Source of the DNA: SZUA-584 sp964441275
GTDB lineage: Bacteria > Bacillota > Clostridia > Christensenellales > SZUA-584
Length of the DNA stretch: 64,000 nucleotides
Assembly (NCBI GenBank): GCA_964441275.1
Contig: CAYTUG010000007.1
Span: forward strand, 1-64,000
Reading direction: 5' to 3'
A program made the translations under genes and the position numbers. Below, piece by piece: positions 26,225 to 35,715 of the stretch (position 1 is its first letter; each line of letters begins with the position of its first letter). The notes beneath the pieces were generated by a model, which worked only from the letters and a program-made list of their open reading frames with translations, was not told the DNA's origin and made no database searches.

Positions 26225-26905
26225 TTGGGCAAAGAAAATTTGCGAACCGCAATGGTAGTGCCTTGAGGTATAAGGACGGAATGAGTCCTAATACCCAGCC
26301 ATATGGTTTTGTGTTCAAAAAGAGTGTGCAGATCGCGTTTAGTTGCCAAAAATCTATTGGTAAACTCAAAACTGTTGTTGGTTTGCTCGCATTCTATGGG
26401 GGGGGAACCTAAGAGAACTTCACCATATGTCCAAGGAATATGGCGGAAGAATAGGTATTGTATTCTTCAAAAGCCTCTACATAACAAAGCCGTGAGAATT
26501 TATCTATGGCGGTGTATTGGTAGAAACGCTTGCCCTTGACGTCCAAGCAATTTGAAGGCACATATTTGGGTTTGGGAACGGGAGCCTGACCATGCCGTTT
26601 GAGCACACGATACATGCTTACAATGGTGCATATCCTCGCGTTCGGCACCAAAGCTTGCACAGGCCAAGGTTAGGGTTTCTGCGCCGCATGCGGCGCATAA
26701 GGCTTTCTTCCTTGATATGCTGAGCAGGATGGCAATGCGGCCGTTGAGATCTGCAGGTCAGCAACTAAACAGAGCCGTTGTACCTTGACAACCAAAAATA
26801 GATGCAAGAGCGGGTTTTGTTATATTTGCTGGCTGGTACAGGAAGACGCATGTTTGGGAATAGAACAGCAGATGAGACATCTGCAGCCTAAGCGCAGCCG
26901 GTATT
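26225..26905 (-). pseudogene. Decayed IS481/IS3-type DDE transposase
   Basis: Reading the minus strand gives transposase fragments in several frames. From high to low coordinate they are a helix-turn-helix-like piece ending SRYNGSV and then a stop; RRRNPNLGLCKLW; YRVLKRHGQAPVPKPKYVP; GKRFYQYTAIDKFSRLCYVE; and ECEQTNNSFEFTNRF. The last fragment corresponds to the usual QTDNGFEFTNRF, so the catalytic Asp is lost. At least one frameshift and two stops separate the pieces, and the C-terminal glutamate region is scrambled. No clean terminal inverted repeats were found. This is an old, inactive insertion. Confidence 0.75.
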
Positions 26906-27024
26906 ATATGGTGGCCAATTAAACTTGCAGTCAACAAATTTGTTTATAGTTAACATTATGTTGAAGATTATAAAAGCTCTATCGTGTTATAATATTTTAA
27001 TATCGTTTTGAGGAGGTAATTTCC

Positions 27025-27564
27025 ATGGAATCTAATTCAGGTAAGAAAAAATTGTTGGTCAGAATAATTGTGCCTGCGCTTATTGCGGTGGCGTTGATAA
27101 TAATATGGGTGCTCAAAACACAGAATGGCTCTTCCGATAACAGCCAAAGCATCCAGCCTATGCCGGAGTTTGCGCTTGAAACAAAATCGATAGACGTTGA
27201 TGCCTTAAAAGAATATAAGCTGCCCATAATAATTGATTTTGGCTCAGATTCTTGTATGCCGTGCAAAAGGATGGCGCCCGCATTAAAAACGATAAACGAG
27301 CAAATGCAGAACAAAGCTATCATTAAGTACATAGACGTGTGGGAGAACTCAGACGCCGTTAAAGATTTTCCCATACAGGTTATACCCACCCAGATATTTA
27401 TAAATGCGGATGGCACTCCGTATATGCCAAGCGATGAAATCAATATCAATTTTGATGTTTACAGCTTGAAAGAAACGGGCGAGCATGTTTTTACCGTACA
27501 TCAGGGCGGGCTGACCGTAGAAGAGATGCAATCGATATTGTATGATATGGGGGTTGCAAAGTGA
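27025..27564 (+). CDS. Membrane-anchored thioredoxin-family protein
   Basis: Extracytoplasmic thiol-disulfide protein of 179 residues. Residues 9-26 form one hydrophobic anchor. The thioredoxin fold begins near residue 60, with the active site DSCMPCKRM (CxxC at residues 77-80) and the cis-proline in QVIPTQIFI. An insertion (SDEININFDVYS) follows the central strand. AGGAGG supports the start. The CcdA gene overlaps its stop codon, so this thioredoxin is very likely reduced by CcdA using electrons from the cytoplasm. The pair may serve protein disulfide reduction at the cell surface or during sporulation. Confidence 0.85.
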   Translation: MESNSGKKKLLVRIIVPALIAVALIIIWVLKTQNGSSDNSQSIQPMPEFALETKSIDVDALKEYKLPIIIDFGSDSCMPCKRMAPALKTINEQMQNKAIIKYIDVWENSDAVKDFPIQVIPTQIFINADGTPYMPSDEININFDVYSLKETGEHVFTVHQGGLTVEEMQSILYDMGVAK

Positions 27565-28250
27565 ACGAAATACTTGATAACTTATCCGGCATTATATCGT
27601 CTAACGTTTGGTTTGCTCCATTGCTTGCGCTTGTGGCCGGAATGCTGACATCTTTAACGCCTTGCGCTTTGCCTATCATTCCTCTTATCGTGGGCTATGT
27701 GGGCGGCACGGCGGGGCGCAACACCAAAAGAGCGTTTTGGCTGTCGGTAACGTTTGCGGGCGGCATGGCAGTTACATTTACCGCGCTTGGGGTTATAGCT
27801 TCGTTAGCCGGTCAACTAATGGGAACTTCCGCTTCGTGGTGGTATATCTTTCTTGGAATACTCATGATTTTAATGGCTTTGCAAACGTTCGGTATTTTTG
27901 AAATTATACCGTCAAGCTATTTGATTTCAAAAAATAAAAAAAGAGGGTTTGCAGGCGCGTTTATAGCGGGTGCGGCCGGCGGGATATTTTCTTCGCCGTG
28001 CTCAACGCCTGTTCTTGTTGCGCTGCTTGCTATTGTCGCAGGCAAAGGGAGCATTGTTTGGGGTATATTGTTATTGCTGTTGTATTCTATCGGGCACGGT
28101 ATTCTTGCTATTATTGCGGGCACGTCCGTTGGGTTTGTACAAAAAATATCCGCCAATAAAAAATACGGGAAAGCGAATACAATATTAAAAATTGTGATGG
28201 GTACTCTTATCTTGCTGATAGGGTTTTATATGTTTTATCTTGGGTTTTAA
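27561..28250 (+). CDS. ccdA: CcdA-type thiol-disulfide transmembrane reductase
   Basis: Polytopic membrane protein of 229 residues with six hydrophobic segments. It carries electrons from cytoplasmic thioredoxin to extracytoplasmic partners. The two redox cysteines are in the conserved TPCALPIIPLIVGYVGG near residue 35 and SSPCSTPVLVALLA near 150. Translation starts with GTG at 27561, overlapping the thioredoxin gene stop by 4 bases. No cytochrome c biogenesis genes are nearby, so the target is probably the linked thioredoxin rather than apocytochromes. Confidence 0.87.
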   Translation: MNEILDNLSGIISSNVWFAPLLALVAGMLTSLTPCALPIIPLIVGYVGGTAGRNTKRAFWLSVTFAGGMAVTFTALGVIASLAGQLMGTSASWWYIFLGILMILMALQTFGIFEIIPSSYLISKNKKRGFAGAFIAGAAGGIFSSPCSTPVLVALLAIVAGKGSIVWGILLLLLYSIGHGILAIIAGTSVGFVQKISANKKYGKANTILKIVMGTLILLIGFYMFYLGF

Positions 28251-28315
28251 CGGCTCCGAAAATGTTTAAGCTGTGCGCCATTGAAATAGTGCGCTCTTTA
28301 TGCCGTCCCTTTCAA

Positions 28316-28990
28316 TCAGCAGCTAATCATGCGCCAATTTTTGCTCTTTAGCAATTCGGCAAGTCCTTTATCGGGGCTTACGGCAACCGGATTGCCCACA
28401 AGCTCGAATATAGGCATGTCTGAAAGGCTGTCGGCGTATGCAGTGCTTTTGTTCCAATCGATAGTAACGCCGCTTAAGGCGGCGCAAAGCTTTTGCGCTT
28501 TGTTTTCACCGCACACTATATCGAGAGGCAAAGACAAATCGACTATTTCGTTTTTATAGTTTAGAGGTGTGCCAATCACGGTGTCAAACCCGAGCGCTTT
28601 TCCTATATAATCTAACAGCTGCTGGTATCCGCCCGAAAGAAGCACCGTATGAAAGCCTTGTTGCTGCGATAGCCTAAGCTCGGCGACAACACAAGGGCGA
28701 AGCTGCCGCAGGATTTTATCCGCACAGCTTTTGAAAAAATCGTCTATAAAGGATTTGGAAAGACCGGCAAATATATTGGTAAACCTTTGCATCGCGGTTT
28801 TGCGCATCTGTTCGCGTGATAATTCGCAAAACAGGTTAAGTTTGTAGCGTACATACAACCCGCCGATTGCAAAGTAAGTTTTCCAAAGCCTGCGGCGGCA
28901 CAGCTTTTTTTTGCGCCACTGGGCAAGCAGGAACGGCAACGTGTCTTTAACGAACAAAGTGCCGTCAAAGTCGAAAATGGATAGCACCAT
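28316..28990 (-). CDS. HAD-superfamily phosphatase, subfamily IB
   Basis: Cytoplasmic phosphohydrolase of 224 residues. The HAD motifs appear in order: DFDGTLF (nucleophile Asp at residue 8), LSGGY (motif II), Lys in the ENKAQKL region (motif III) and ADSLSDMPIFE (motif IV). A helical cap lies between motifs I and II, as in SerB-like and PSP-type enzymes. The gene is convergent with ccdA and sits 9 bases after the tex stop on the same strand, so it may be cotranscribed with tex. The substrate cannot be named; phosphoserine or a phospholipid head group are family options. Confidence 0.83.
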   Translation of the reverse strand: MVLSIFDFDGTLFVKDTLPFLLAQWRKKKLCRRRLWKTYFAIGGLYVRYKLNLFCELSREQMRKTAMQRFTNIFAGLSKSFIDDFFKSCADKILRQLRPCVVAELRLSQQQGFHTVLLSGGYQQLLDYIGKALGFDTVIGTPLNYKNEIVDLSLPLDIVCGENKAQKLCAALSGVTIDWNKSTAYADSLSDMPIFELVGNPVAVSPDKGLAELLKSKNWRMISC

Positions 28991-28999
28991 AATATACTC

Positions 29000-31138
29000 C
29001 TATAGCTCCCTCATGGATAAAGAAATCCTGTTCTTATCAATATCAACGTTTATTACCCTAACTTTAACAACATCGCCAACCTTAACAACATCTGCGGGAT
29101 GTTTGATAAACTTATCCGAAAGCTGTGATATATGGACAAGCCCGTCCTGGTGTACCCCTATATCTACGAAAGCGCCAAAATCGGTAACGTTGCGTACAGT
29201 GCCGGAAAGTATCATGTCCTGTTTTAAATCCGCAAGGTTTAACACATCGCTTCTTAATTCTACCGATTCAAAATCATCCCTTGGATCGCGCCCGGGTTTT
29301 TTCAGCTCTTCAATAATATCACGCAAAGTTGGCTCGCCTATTCCGGTTTGTTTTGAAAGAGCGCAAAAATCCATCTCGAGCTTTTGTAAAAGCCGCTCAA
29401 CATCCTGTTTGGCCTTAATTTCAACCCCCGCAATTTTTGAAAGTCTGCCTACCGCACCGTAAGATTCGGGATGTATAGCGGTGGAATCCAATACGTTGCC
29501 CGCATCCGGTATTCTTAAGAATCCGGCGCACTGTTCAAACGTCTTGTTCCCCAATCCTTTTACAAGCCTTAACTGTTCCCGATTGCTAAAGCGTTTGTTT
29601 GTTTCCCTAAACGATAATATGGCTGCCGCGGTTGAAGGCGTTATTCCCGCGACATATTCTAAAAGCGAAAACGATGCGGTGTTTAAATCAACGCCGACCA
29701 TATTAACGCAATCTTCCACCACGCCGGTAAGCATTTGCGCCAAGCGTTTTTGATTAACATCATGCTGATACTGGCCTATGCCTATTGCTTTGGGGTCAAT
29801 CTTGACAAGCTCCGCAAGCGGGTCTTGCAACCTGCGGGCGATTGATACTGCGCTGCGCAACGCAACGTCGTAATTGGGGAATTCTTGTGTAGCGAGCTTC
29901 GAAGCCGAGTATACGGATGCGCCCGCTTCGTTGACTATAACATAACAAGCTTTTCTCGGCATCTCTTTAATCAGCTGCGCAACCAAAACCTCGCTTTCCC
30001 GAGACGCAGTGCCGTTGCCTATCGCGATTATGTCAACATTGTGCTTATCTACAAGCCCGGCTAACTGTTTTTTGGCTTTTTGCATATCGTGATGGGCAAG
30101 CGTCATAAAAACCACCGATGTGTCAAGCACTCGCCCTGTTGCGTCTACAACCGCCACTTTGTTGCCTGTGCGGTATCCCGGGTCAATTCCTAACACCGTT
30201 TTTCCGCGTACCGGGGATATTAAAAGCAGATTTTTCAGATTTAGCCCGAAAATTTTTATCGCTTGTTCTTCCGCTTTTTCGGTTAGCCCTTTGCGTATTT
30301 CTCTCTCTAAAGAGGGAAATATTAACCGCTTGTATGCGTCAGAGGCGGCGGCGCTTAAATATTGGCTTTTGACCGCATCGCGCAGCACATGTTTTTGCAC
30401 CAACGCTATCGCCTCGGCTTCATCCGTCTCAACCTTTACGCTTAAAACTTTTTCTATTTCTCCTCTATTAATCGCTAACACCCTGTGGGGCGCTATCTTT
30501 TTTATGGGCTCAAAATAATCCGCGTACATTTCGTATACGCCGCTTTGTTCCGCAGCCGATTTTGAAACCAACAGGCCTTTGTTTTTAATGTTAGCGCGTA
30601 AAATGCTTCTAAGCTGAGCGTCATCCGATATTTGTTCGGCTATTATGTGCAAAGCGCCCTCTATAGCTTGGGCCGCCGATGTTATTCCTTTGTCTTCATC
30701 GATATACTTCGTTGCATGAAAATCCGTTTGTTCGTCCGGAATTTGCCCTGAAAAGATTAAATCTGCAAGAGGCTCCAACCCTTTTTGTTTGGCGGCGGTG
30801 GCAAGCGTGCGCCTTTTCGGCCTATATGGGCGGTAAATATCGTCAACCTCTGTTATGCCCAAAGCCGATTGTATGCGCTCTTTTATCTCTTGCGTTAGTT
30901 TGCCTTGTTCATCAATAAGCCTTATTACTTCGTCTTTGCGCTCGTCAAGCCTTGTTAAATATTGCAGCCTGTCGCTCAGTTTGCGCAGCACTTCATCGGA
31001 AAGGCCGCCCGTAACCTCTTTTCTGTATCTTGCAATAAAGGGTATGGTATTACCCTCGTTTATCAGCGCAATCGTGTTTTCCGCCTGCGGTTTTGTTATA
31101 GAAAGCTCTTTAGCCAATCTTGACGCTATGCTAACCAT
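29000..31138 (-). CDS. tex: Tex RNA-binding transcription accessory protein
   Basis: Conserved nucleic-acid-binding protein of 712 residues. It has the N-terminal Tex helical domain (EVTGGLSDEVLRKL), the RNase H-like YqgF domain (VLGIDPGYRTGNKVAVVD), helix-hairpin-helix repeats (YVAGITPSTAAAI, FSNREQLRLVKGLGNKTFEQ) and a C-terminal S1 domain from about residue 640 (GTVRNVTDFGAFVDIGVHQD). Tex affects transcription and stress tolerance in several bacteria. Length and domain order are normal. The HAD phosphatase lies just downstream. Confidence 0.95.
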   Translation of the reverse strand: MVSIASRLAKELSITKPQAENTIALINEGNTIPFIARYRKEVTGGLSDEVLRKLSDRLQYLTRLDERKDEVIRLIDEQGKLTQEIKERIQSALGITEVDDIYRPYRPKRRTLATAAKQKGLEPLADLIFSGQIPDEQTDFHATKYIDEDKGITSAAQAIEGALHIIAEQISDDAQLRSILRANIKNKGLLVSKSAAEQSGVYEMYADYFEPIKKIAPHRVLAINRGEIEKVLSVKVETDEAEAIALVQKHVLRDAVKSQYLSAAASDAYKRLIFPSLEREIRKGLTEKAEEQAIKIFGLNLKNLLLISPVRGKTVLGIDPGYRTGNKVAVVDATGRVLDTSVVFMTLAHHDMQKAKKQLAGLVDKHNVDIIAIGNGTASRESEVLVAQLIKEMPRKACYVIVNEAGASVYSASKLATQEFPNYDVALRSAVSIARRLQDPLAELVKIDPKAIGIGQYQHDVNQKRLAQMLTGVVEDCVNMVGVDLNTASFSLLEYVAGITPSTAAAILSFRETNKRFSNREQLRLVKGLGNKTFEQCAGFLRIPDAGNVLDSTAIHPESYGAVGRLSKIAGVEIKAKQDVERLLQKLEMDFCALSKQTGIGEPTLRDIIEELKKPGRDPRDDFESVELRSDVLNLADLKQDMILSGTVRNVTDFGAFVDIGVHQDGLVHISQLSDKFIKHPADVVKVGDVVKVRVINVDIDKNRISLSMREL

Positions 31139-31207
31139 AATAAGCTCCTTGATGCGAGTATCCGTTTGCGATTATAGCATTACGCGCCCGCCCGCACAAG
31201 GAGTAGA

Positions 31208-31228
31208 ACAAAAACGCTTTGCGTTTTA
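31208..31228 (-). terminator. Intrinsic terminator of the ABC-2 exporter operon
   Basis: Read on the minus strand, AAAACGC-AAA-GCGTTTT forms a perfect 7-pair hairpin followed by a short T-run. It lies 48 bases after the last exporter gene and before tex, and should separate the two transcripts. Confidence 0.65.
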
Positions 31229-31275
31229 TTGGGTTGGCCGGTGTTTGGTTTTGCACTTCGATACTTTTATCAACA

Positions 31276-32439
31276 TTATGTATTTTGCTTTTTACCGTAT
31301 AACAACGCGCTGATGCCAAACAATACGGCTGCCATAATTACAAGTATAAAAATGTTAGGCGAAATATCCTCAAAACTTGCCCCATGAACCGCAAGTTTTT
31401 CTGTTGCTTCAACGGCCCATTTCTGCGGCATTATATTTGCTATAAACAGCATCACTTTTGAGTCGATCAAAGAAAGAGGCCACATACAGCCGCCAAGCAT
31501 CCCGGACGACACAACGAGAACCGGGGTTAGCGCAACCATTTGGTTAATAGTATTAAGCGCTGTTGCAAGCAATAGCCCAAGGCATACGGCGCAAAGCACA
31601 TACGCCGCAAAAACGGCCAATATCAGCATAAAGTTTTGCCCGATGCCGTATCCGAACAGCTCTTGTCCGGCAAACAGCACAATGCCCATCTGCGATATGC
31701 CCACTACATAAGCGGGTATCAGATGCCCGGCAAGGACAGCAGCAGAGGATATTGGGGATATGCGTATACGTTTCCATGTATGCAGGCTTCTGTCTTCCAA
31801 TAAAGACGCCATGGTAAATATTATTGAGAACATTACAAAAAACACATTGTAGCCCATTATAAAATGTATATTTGTTGCAAACGTTTCGTCATATGACGAT
31901 TGCGCCACCTGATAATTGACCGTAAAATTCGCGTCATTGTCAAGAGCTAATAGTTTTGAACGCAGTGTTTCGGGAGACGGGGCATTTGCGCCCGAGCTTA
32001 ACAAAGCTGCCTTTATTGCTTCGTACAGCCTGTACTCGCGCTCTACCAAGCCGTAAGCAGTGCGCGCGGCGTTTTCCAGCGCAAGCAAATCCGCATTGTA
32101 AGATGTTCCGATTATTTTAAGGTTGGCATTGTTTTCTTTCGTTAAGTTGCCGAAACCTTTCGGGATAACAACAGCGCCGACAGATTCCGATTTTTCTACC
32201 GCTTTTTGGGCTTCGCTTAATGTTGTGCGCTTAAAAACAAACGAATCTGAATCAAAGGATTCTGTAAACCGGTGCGAAACATGGGTATCATCGTTATCAA
32301 CAATACTTACCCGCAAAGCGTTTTTGCTCATCGCACTTCCAAATATTAAAGACATAATTATAGCCATTACGGACATTATCGCATATAGCGGAACATCAGA
32401 GCGCATTCTTTTAAGTTTAAGCCATAACATGGCAAGCAT
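31276..32439 (-). CDS. ABC-2 type exporter permease (second subunit)
   Basis: Membrane subunit of 387 residues. One N-terminal transmembrane helix (about 18-38) leads into a large extracytoplasmic domain (40-190) with SVGAVVIPKGFGN, typical of ABC-2 permeases of the YhgE/DrrB-like group. Five or six helices fill residues 195-380. It has the same layout as the neighbouring 32442-33695 product, so the two form a heterodimer. The genes are 2 bases apart, with the ATPase gene upstream. Export of a drug, peptide or lipid is typical; the substrate is unknown. Confidence 0.85.
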   Translation of the reverse strand: MLAMLWLKLKRMRSDVPLYAIMSVMAIIMSLIFGSAMSKNALRVSIVDNDDTHVSHRFTESFDSDSFVFKRTTLSEAQKAVEKSESVGAVVIPKGFGNLTKENNANLKIIGTSYNADLLALENAARTAYGLVEREYRLYEAIKAALLSSGANAPSPETLRSKLLALDNDANFTVNYQVAQSSYDETFATNIHFIMGYNVFFVMFSIIFTMASLLEDRSLHTWKRIRISPISSAAVLAGHLIPAYVVGISQMGIVLFAGQELFGYGIGQNFMLILAVFAAYVLCAVCLGLLLATALNTINQMVALTPVLVVSSGMLGGCMWPLSLIDSKVMLFIANIMPQKWAVEATEKLAVHGASFEDISPNIFILVIMAAVLFGISALLYGKKQNT

Positions 32440-32441
32440 AG

Positions 32442-33695
32442 TTACGCCCTCCTTTCACGCGGAAAAAGTGCGGCGCCCGCAACCGTAAAAATAATTCCAA
32501 AAACAACACTGCCCGCCATAAAGGGCAATATCTCCTCTAATGGCGCTCCCGAAACATTACCCGTATACGCCATAACGGCAAGCCCGTTTGGCGTAAAAAG
32601 AGCTAATGAAGAGAAAAATTCAGGTAGCATGGCGAGAGGAATAAAGCTGCCTCCGAACAAAGCCAAAACCTGAACTATTATGCTTTGGAAAACGCTGCCT
32701 ATGCTTGGGTTGCCCGTGCGGTACACTATAACCATGAGCAAAGCCCCAAGCCCTGTAACGGAACACGCAACGCAAGCCGAAACCGCTAAAAATACATAAG
32801 GGTTGCCCCAATCGATACCAAATGCTAATGTTGAAAATCCGAGCAGCACCGTAAGCTGTATAAGGCACAATAAAAACACTGTAAACGCTTTGCTGCACAG
32901 CAGCTTTATGCCCGATACGCCCGCTGCGGATAAACGCGCTAACGTGTGCTCTTCGCTTTCAGTGTAAAGAAATGTGCTGCCCTGCCCTGCGGCGTACAGC
33001 ACGAACATACATGTGATAGCGATAGAATAGTACGAAAAACTCGAAAGAGGTTTTCTTGCCGATACCCCTTCAAATCTTAGATCGAGAGCGGAAGGCTGTG
33101 CAACGCTTTTTATGTACGATGCAATATCAACGTGCCCGGTATATTGCGCCGAATCGTTGTTTTGCAAAAAATCATTTAGCAGTTTTATGGCTGTTGATGT
33201 GTTTGAAAGCGTTTGGGTATAGTGTTTTGCGATGTTGCTTACGATACCTGCCTTAAGGACGCTGTTTGCGCCTCCGGTAACTATAATCTCAAGCCTACCG
33301 CTGTTTACGCCGCCCATTGAAGATTCGACTGCCGGCAAAAACCCGTTTGGGATTGTAATATATGCGTCAATTTCGCCTACCGAGAGTTTGTCTTTGGCAT
33401 TTTGCTCGTCTAGTACGCAATAGCTGATTAATGAAGCTAACTCTTCGCTGTTAAGTACCGAGTAAATTGAGGCGTCGCTCGTATGCGGGGCGGCATTATT
33501 TAAATTATCGTTGTCTACAATACCGATGTTGATTAGCCCAATCGATACTTCCTGCGTTGACAGCACGCTTCCAAGAGCAAAACTTAAAATAACGATAAGC
33601 ACAACGGGCATTAGAAATATGAACATAAGCGCGACTTTGTCCCTAAGTATAACGCGCAAATCCTTGAAAACAATATCGAAAAATTTCATATTCAA
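32442..33695 (-). CDS. ABC-2 type exporter permease (first subunit)
   Basis: Membrane subunit of 417 residues with an N-terminal helix (about 20-40), an extracytoplasmic domain including AYITIPNGFLPAVESSM, and a C-terminal helical bundle with GGSFIPLAMLPEFFSSLALF, a conserved ABC-2 segment. Its start overlaps the ATPase gene end by 4 bases. It pairs with the permease just downstream. Confidence 0.87.
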   Translation of the reverse strand: MNMKFFDIVFKDLRVILRDKVALMFIFLMPVVLIVILSFALGSVLSTQEVSIGLINIGIVDNDNLNNAAPHTSDASIYSVLNSEELASLISYCVLDEQNAKDKLSVGEIDAYITIPNGFLPAVESSMGGVNSGRLEIIVTGGANSVLKAGIVSNIAKHYTQTLSNTSTAIKLLNDFLQNNDSAQYTGHVDIASYIKSVAQPSALDLRFEGVSARKPLSSFSYYSIAITCMFVLYAAGQGSTFLYTESEEHTLARLSAAGVSGIKLLCSKAFTVFLLCLIQLTVLLGFSTLAFGIDWGNPYVFLAVSACVACSVTGLGALLMVIVYRTGNPSIGSVFQSIIVQVLALFGGSFIPLAMLPEFFSSLALFTPNGLAVMAYTGNVSGAPLEEILPFMAGSVVFGIIFTVAGAALFPRERRA

Positions 33696-34621
33696 TCCCT
33701 CAATGCCCGGCCGGTAAGATTTAAAAACACAGTTTCAAGGTTAGCCCTTTTTATCTCGTACGAAACAACGTTTGCGCTGCTTTTGCCGGCAAGCGTTAAA
33801 ATCTCTCGAGAAGTTTGCTTTTCATCGTTTGTTGTCACTCTTATAATCTCGCCGCTTTCGTTTACGGAAACGGCGCCTTTTGCCGATGCTATCGCTTGTA
33901 ACAGCTTGTTATCTTTTGCGGATAGCCTTAACTCAATTTCGCTGTTCGCCCCTATTGATTGTATTATTTCATTTTTGGTGCCCGAAGCAATTATACGGCC
34001 GTTGTCCATAATGCAAACCCGGTTGCACAAAAGCTCGACTTCTTCCATGTAGTGGCTGGTATAGACAACTGTAACTCCGTTTTCTGCAAGCTGTTTTACG
34101 GTGTCAAGTATATGATTGCGGGATTGGGGGTCTATGCCTACGGTGGGCTCGTCCATTATTATCAGCTTTGGCTCGTGCAGAAGCGCCGCTCCTATATTAA
34201 GCCGTCTTTTCATGCCGCCCGAGTATCTTTTAACACGGTCTGAAAGGCGTTCTTTAATGCCTATTATTGCCGAAACGGTATCAATGCGATTGCTCAGCCG
34301 TGTTCCCGACAGCCCGTATGCGCGCCCCCAGAACTTTAAATTCTCAAGCCCGGTCAGGCTCGGGTACAGCGCAATGTCCTGAGGCACCAAACCAAGATTT
34401 AGCTGCAGAGCGCGCGGGTTTTGCATGACGTTTTCCCCGTTGTATAAAATCTGTCCGCTGTCCGGTTTGATAAGCGAGGCTATCATTGAAATGGTGGTGG
34501 ATTTACCTGCTCCGTTTGGGCCTAAAAGCCCGAATATATCGCCGTCTGCGACCATAAAAGAGATGTTGTCAACTGCTTTTGTATCCTTAAAACTTTTGGA
34601 CAAATTAATTATTTGAAGCAA
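33692..34621 (-). CDS. ABC exporter ATPase (DrrA/CcmA-like)
   Basis: Cytoplasmic ATPase of 309 residues. Walker A is GPNGAGKSTTIS, the signature is YSGGMKRRLNIGAAL, Walker B is LIIMDEPTVGIDPQSR, and the switch histidine is in VYTSHYMEE. The C-terminal extension after residue 220 is normal for drug and polysaccharide exporter ATPases. It is the first gene of a three-gene minus-strand operon with two ABC-2 permeases, all overlapping or nearly so. The operon is divergent from the YtxC-like gene. Confidence 0.9.
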   Translation of the reverse strand: MLQIINLSKSFKDTKAVDNISFMVADGDIFGLLGPNGAGKSTTISMIASLIKPDSGQILYNGENVMQNPRALQLNLGLVPQDIALYPSLTGLENLKFWGRAYGLSGTRLSNRIDTVSAIIGIKERLSDRVKRYSGGMKRRLNIGAALLHEPKLIIMDEPTVGIDPQSRNHILDTVKQLAENGVTVVYTSHYMEEVELLCNRVCIMDNGRIIASGTKNEIIQSIGANSEIELRLSAKDNKLLQAIASAKGAVSVNESGEIIRVTTNDEKQTSREILTLAGKSSANVVSYEIKRANLETVFLNLTGRALRD

Positions 34622-34711
34622 TATGTTATCCCCTTAATATGATTAATATAGTAATTATTACATACTATCACCACGAATAAAGAAACGCAACCAAAAATTA
34701 CAACGAGAGTA

Positions 34712-34731
34712 TTTTTGCATGAATGCAAAAA
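34712..34731. promoter_or_regulatory. Perfect palindrome between exporter and YtxC genes
   Basis: TTTTTGCAT and ATGCAAAAA form 9-base perfect arms around a 2-base centre. The site lies in the divergent intergenic region, about 90 bases from both starts. A regulator-binding site is the simplest reading. As RNA it would be a hairpin with a near-impossible 2-base loop. Confidence 0.4.
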
Positions 34732-34803
34732 GTAGAGTTAAGAAACGTTTATTTTCGTTCGGCATAAATTGTATTGTACAGCGAAATAAAGGGTGGTTTG
34801 CGT

Positions 34804-35628
34804 TTGGATATAAGTATTGGAATCGAAGATAAGGGTATGCAGCTCTCGCCCCTTATTTTAAACCGCACTCACGATGCCTTGCGCTGCGGATGTCTTGTTT
34901 TATTAAACGAAGTTGAGGGCACCGACGGGCGCATAGTAAGGCTAACTTTAACGGACAGCGAGAATGATGTAAATAAAGAGAAATCGGTATTATGCACGAT
35001 ACTTGCTGACATTATTGTTGAAAATCTGCAAATAAGGCATTTGGTAAAGCTGCTTAAGCAAGAGTATTATTTTCTGTCCGAAAAAGAGCAGTGCGACATA
35101 TTGATAAAGACCTTAAAAAAATTGTGGTATGGCACAAGGGAGCAAAAAAACCAGGCGGTTTTATGTAAAAGAGAGATAAAAAGCAGGGTGAAAGAAGTGC
35201 TTTCGCAAAACGGTTCCGACACGTTTATGCTTGAAGGGTTTATGCGCTTTAGGATGAAAGACTATCTTGAATGCTGGGAAATCGAGCTGTGCCGCTGTGT
35301 TGAAGATTATATTAAGAAACGGGAATACATTGAGTTTGTCGAAATTTTGCGCTTATTTATAAAAATCCGCATTCCAAGGGTACGAAAGGTGCACATATGT
35401 GTTGACGGCGATGGTGAATACGTGTTGTTTGACGAAAAACTGTGTTTGTTAAGGTGCCAGCAAGCCAACTCAATAGATAAAGACGACGCGCTGCTTAGCG
35501 CATTGGTTAACATTGCGCCGCTTTCTATAATCGTGCACAACAAAGAAAGATTTTTTGATGCGAGAATAATTGAAACATTAAAAGACGTTTTTGGGAACAG
35601 GGTAGTTTTCAGCGAGGATATGATATAA
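34804..35628 (+). CDS. ytxC: YtxC-like sporulation protein
   Basis: Protein of about 274 residues that matches the YtxC family, found in endospore formers. The C-terminal part has the recognisable FMLEGFMRFRMKDYLECWE, the EYIEFVEILRLFI helix and a closing ALVNIAPLSIIVHN. Its molecular role is not known to me; YtxC is associated with sporulation. The start is uncertain: TTG codons occur at 34774, 34798 and 34804, and GGGTGG at 34791-34796 best fits 34804. It is a good marker that the organism can form spores. Confidence 0.75.
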   Translation: MDISIGIEDKGMQLSPLILNRTHDALRCGCLVLLNEVEGTDGRIVRLTLTDSENDVNKEKSVLCTILADIIVENLQIRHLVKLLKQEYYFLSEKEQCDILIKTLKKLWYGTREQKNQAVLCKREIKSRVKEVLSQNGSDTFMLEGFMRFRMKDYLECWEIELCRCVEDYIKKREYIEFVEILRLFIKIRIPRVRKVHICVDGDGEYVLFDEKLCLLRCQQANSIDKDDALLSALVNIAPLSIIVHNKERFFDARIIETLKDVFGNRVVFSEDMI

Positions 35629-35715
35629 CGAAAATTGAATGTTTGGACTTTAAATCAGCTTGTCTACATTTGCCATATGTAGTAGAATTAACGTATTAAC
35701 AAGCTGGAGCAGAAT

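Noticed and set aside
26409..26660. Intact small minus-strand gene
   Set aside because: It is one fragment of a broken transposase; the parts before and after continue in other frames.
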